Assembly: GCA_013698285.1 (NCBI GenBank)
Contig: JACCVE010000380.1
Coordinates: 1-7,954, forward strand
DNA: 7,954 nucleotides
Direction of reading: 5' to 3'
Origin: Chloroflexia bacterium
GTDB taxonomy: Bacteria; Chloroflexota; Chloroflexia; Thermomicrobiales; UBA6265
How positions within the stretch are numbered: position 1 is the first letter of the stretch; each line of letters begins with the position of its first letter. Below the pieces are notes generated by a model, which searched no databases, was not told the origin of the DNA, and saw nothing but the letters and a program-made list of their open reading frames with translations. This document shows, in pieces, positions 6,706 to 7,954 of this stretch. The translations under genes were made by a program, and so were the position numbers.

Positions 6706-6763
6706 TGCCACTGCCATCGCGTCGAGACCGCGCCGGGCCCGCCCCGCTCGGACGATTCCGTGG

Positions 6764-7954
6764 TCAGTTGATCCGCCGGACCGGAGTGTACCGGAGCAGG
6801 ACCGGGACGTAGGCGAGCACGATCAGGCCGTTGACGACGAGGGCCCCCTGGACGCCGATGAAGCGGGCGATGAAGCCGGCCTCCAGGCCGCCGATGGGAG
6901 TCAGACCCCAGAGCATGGTGTAGACGGCCAGGACCCGGCCCCGGTACCGCTCGTCGACGAGGGTCTGGACCAGCGTATCGTTGAAGGTGGCGTAGGTCGA
7001 GGTCGCCAGACCGAGGAAGAGGATCAGGATGAGGGACAGGACGACGTTGCTGGAGAGGGCGAAGGCGATCAGCATCACCGCGAAGCAACCGACCCCGGTG
7101 ATCACGATCCGGCCCCGCCGCCGCACGCCGCTCAGCATGGCGACCCCGAGGGTGCCCGTCAGGGCGCCGACCCCGTTGGCCGCCAGCAGGACTCCATAGC
7201 CCCGGCTGCCGAGGCCGAGGACATCCCGGGCGACGGCCGGGGCCAGGGTGAAGTAGGCGATCCCGAACATCAGGGGGACGACATCCACCGACAACAAACC
7301 CCGGATCACGGGCGTGCGCCAGATGTAGCGGTAGCCGTCGATCACATTGGCGAACGCGCCCCGGACCCCGGCGACCCCGCCGGTGGCCACCGACGCCGGC
7401 ACCTCGAGCAGGGCCAGCACGACCACAAAGGGGATGTACATCATCGCGTTGAAGGTGAAGCAGGCCGCCAGGCCGACCAGGCTGATCAGGAACCCGCCGA
7501 CCGCCGGTCCGACGATGCGGGCGGCGTTGAAGGCGGCGGCGGTCAAGGCAACCGCACTGCGCAGTTGGGTCTTGGAGACGAGGGCCGGCATCAGGGTCAG
7601 GCGGGCCGGCCAGTCGAAACCGGAGGCGAGACCGTTGACCACCGCGATGACGAGGACGTGCCAGACCTCGATCCGCCCCGTGCCGACCAGCGCCGCCAGG
7701 AGGAGGCCGGTGACGACCAGCGTGAGCTGGACCACGATCAAGACCCGGCGGCGGTCGATCCGGTCCAGGACCGCCCCGGCGACCGGCGAGGCGATCAGGA
7801 CCGGCGCCGCGTTGGCGAAGGCGACCAGGCCGAGCAGGAACTCGTCCCCGGTCAGGTCGTAGACGAGATAGCTCTGGGCGGTGATCCGGACCCAAAGGCC
7901 GGTCAGGGAGAGGACGATGGTCAGCCAGAACCAGGTAAACTGCCGGGATTCGAA
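6764..7954 (-). CDS. MFS transporter, EntS-like (MFS_3 type), N-terminus beyond the window
   Basis: This is a major facilitator superfamily membrane transporter. The frame is open from the right edge to the TGA at 6764-6766, giving 396 residues. The family is usually slightly longer than 400 residues, so only a short N-terminal piece is missing. The visible protein starts FESRQFTWFWLTIVLSLTG, in the first membrane helix, so starts inside the window such as the TTG at 7741 would remove two helices and are not credible. The motif A loop between helices 2 and 3 reads GAVLDRIDRRR (60-70 of the visible part). The second half contains ARDVLGLGSRGYGVLLAANG and RGRVLAVYTMLWGLTPIGG, both typical of the enterobactin-exporter-like (EntS/MFS_3) branch. 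These are usually proton-driven exporters of siderophores, drugs or unknown small molecules; the substrate here is unknown. It is codirectional with the mal operon but separated by 336 bases with a likely promoter, so a functional link is not shown. Confidence 0.92.
   Translation of the reverse strand, partial: FESRQFTWFWLTIVLSLTGLWVRITAQSYLVYDLTGDEFLLGLVAFANAAPVLIASPVAGAVLDRIDRRRVLIVVQLTLVVTGLLLAALVGTGRIEVWHVLVIAVVNGLASGFDWPARLTLMPALVSKTQLRSAVALTAAAFNAARIVGPAVGGFLISLVGLAACFTFNAMMYIPFVVVLALLEVPASVATGGVAGVRGAFANVIDGYRYIWRTPVIRGLLSVDVVPLMFGIAYFTLAPAVARDVLGLGSRGYGVLLAANGVGALTGTLGVAMLSGVRRRGRIVITGVGCFAVMLIAFALSSNVVLSLILILFLGLATSTYATFNDTLVQTLVDERYRGRVLAVYTMLWGLTPIGGLEAGFIARFIGVQGALVVNGLIVLAYVPVLLRYTPVRRIN

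Larger units (their letters stand above)
6428..6763. other. Intergenic region between MFS gene and malE
   Basis: This 336-base stretch carries no recognised gene. It holds the putative promoter/operator, the leader hairpins and the malE ribosome binding site described separately. No convincing terminator follows the MFS stop: there is only a short GC palindrome (CGGGCCCG) with no T-run. An open minus-strand frame spans 6717-6433 (94 codons, ATG start, no Shine-Dalgarno). Its middle section has codon-position GC bias like a gene, but the protein is unfamiliar. I leave it uncalled. Confidence 0.6.

Noticed and set aside
6719..6763. Possible terminator after the MFS stop
   Set aside because: Only a short CGGGCCCG palindrome is present, with no extended stem and no T-run.
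6690..7895. 401-codon minus-strand open frame overlapping the MFS gene in another frame
   Set aside because: The translation is Arg/Pro/Gly-rich and has no membrane helices, whereas the overlapping frame gives a complete set of MFS motifs.

Overview
The window is a high-GC bacterial segment in which every recognisable gene lies on the minus strand, so transcription runs from right to left. It holds most of a carbohydrate (maltodextrin-type) uptake and breakdown operon. In transcription order this is a Tat-exported MalE-like solute-binding protein (start 6427), MalF-like (4915) and MalG-like (3942) ABC permeases, a neopullulanase/cyclomaltodextrinase-like GH13 enzyme (2916 or 2970), and a second GH13 enzyme with an extra N-terminal domain (1399) that runs off the left edge. 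Upstream of the operon, an EntS-like MFS transporter runs off the right edge with only a short N-terminus missing.

The organism cannot be named from this alone. High third-position GC, a Tat-dependent cysteine-free binding protein with a Thr/Pro/Ala/Gly-rich linker, and short MalF/MalG permeases would fit a member of the Chloroflexota such as Thermomicrobia/Sphaerobacter relatives. That placement is inference.

The likely logic is as follows. The binding protein captures malto- or isomalto-oligosaccharides outside the membrane, MalF/MalG move them inside, and the two GH13 enzymes, which show no secretion signals, hydrolyse them in the cytoplasm. No MalK-type ATPase and no regulator are present, so these must come from elsewhere or lie to the left. 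Genes are tightly coupled: malF-malG are separated by 1 nt, and the two GH13 genes share a base in TGATG. The exceptions are malE-malF (102 nt) and malG-GH13 (about 60 or 114 nt, depending on the start), and each of those gaps contains a strong hairpin.

The 336-base gap between the MFS gene and malE holds the probable operon promoter. It has an AT-rich -10-like patch flanked by two 9-bp dyads of the form CGAGnCTCG, one of them inside a 22-bp inverted repeat, followed by a structured leader. It also contains an open frame of uncertain status. I saw no RNA genes, insertion sequences, CRISPR arrays or origins. The biochemistry is conventional. The non-obvious material is in the intergenic structures, the unanchored binding protein and the pairing of two different GH13 architectures.
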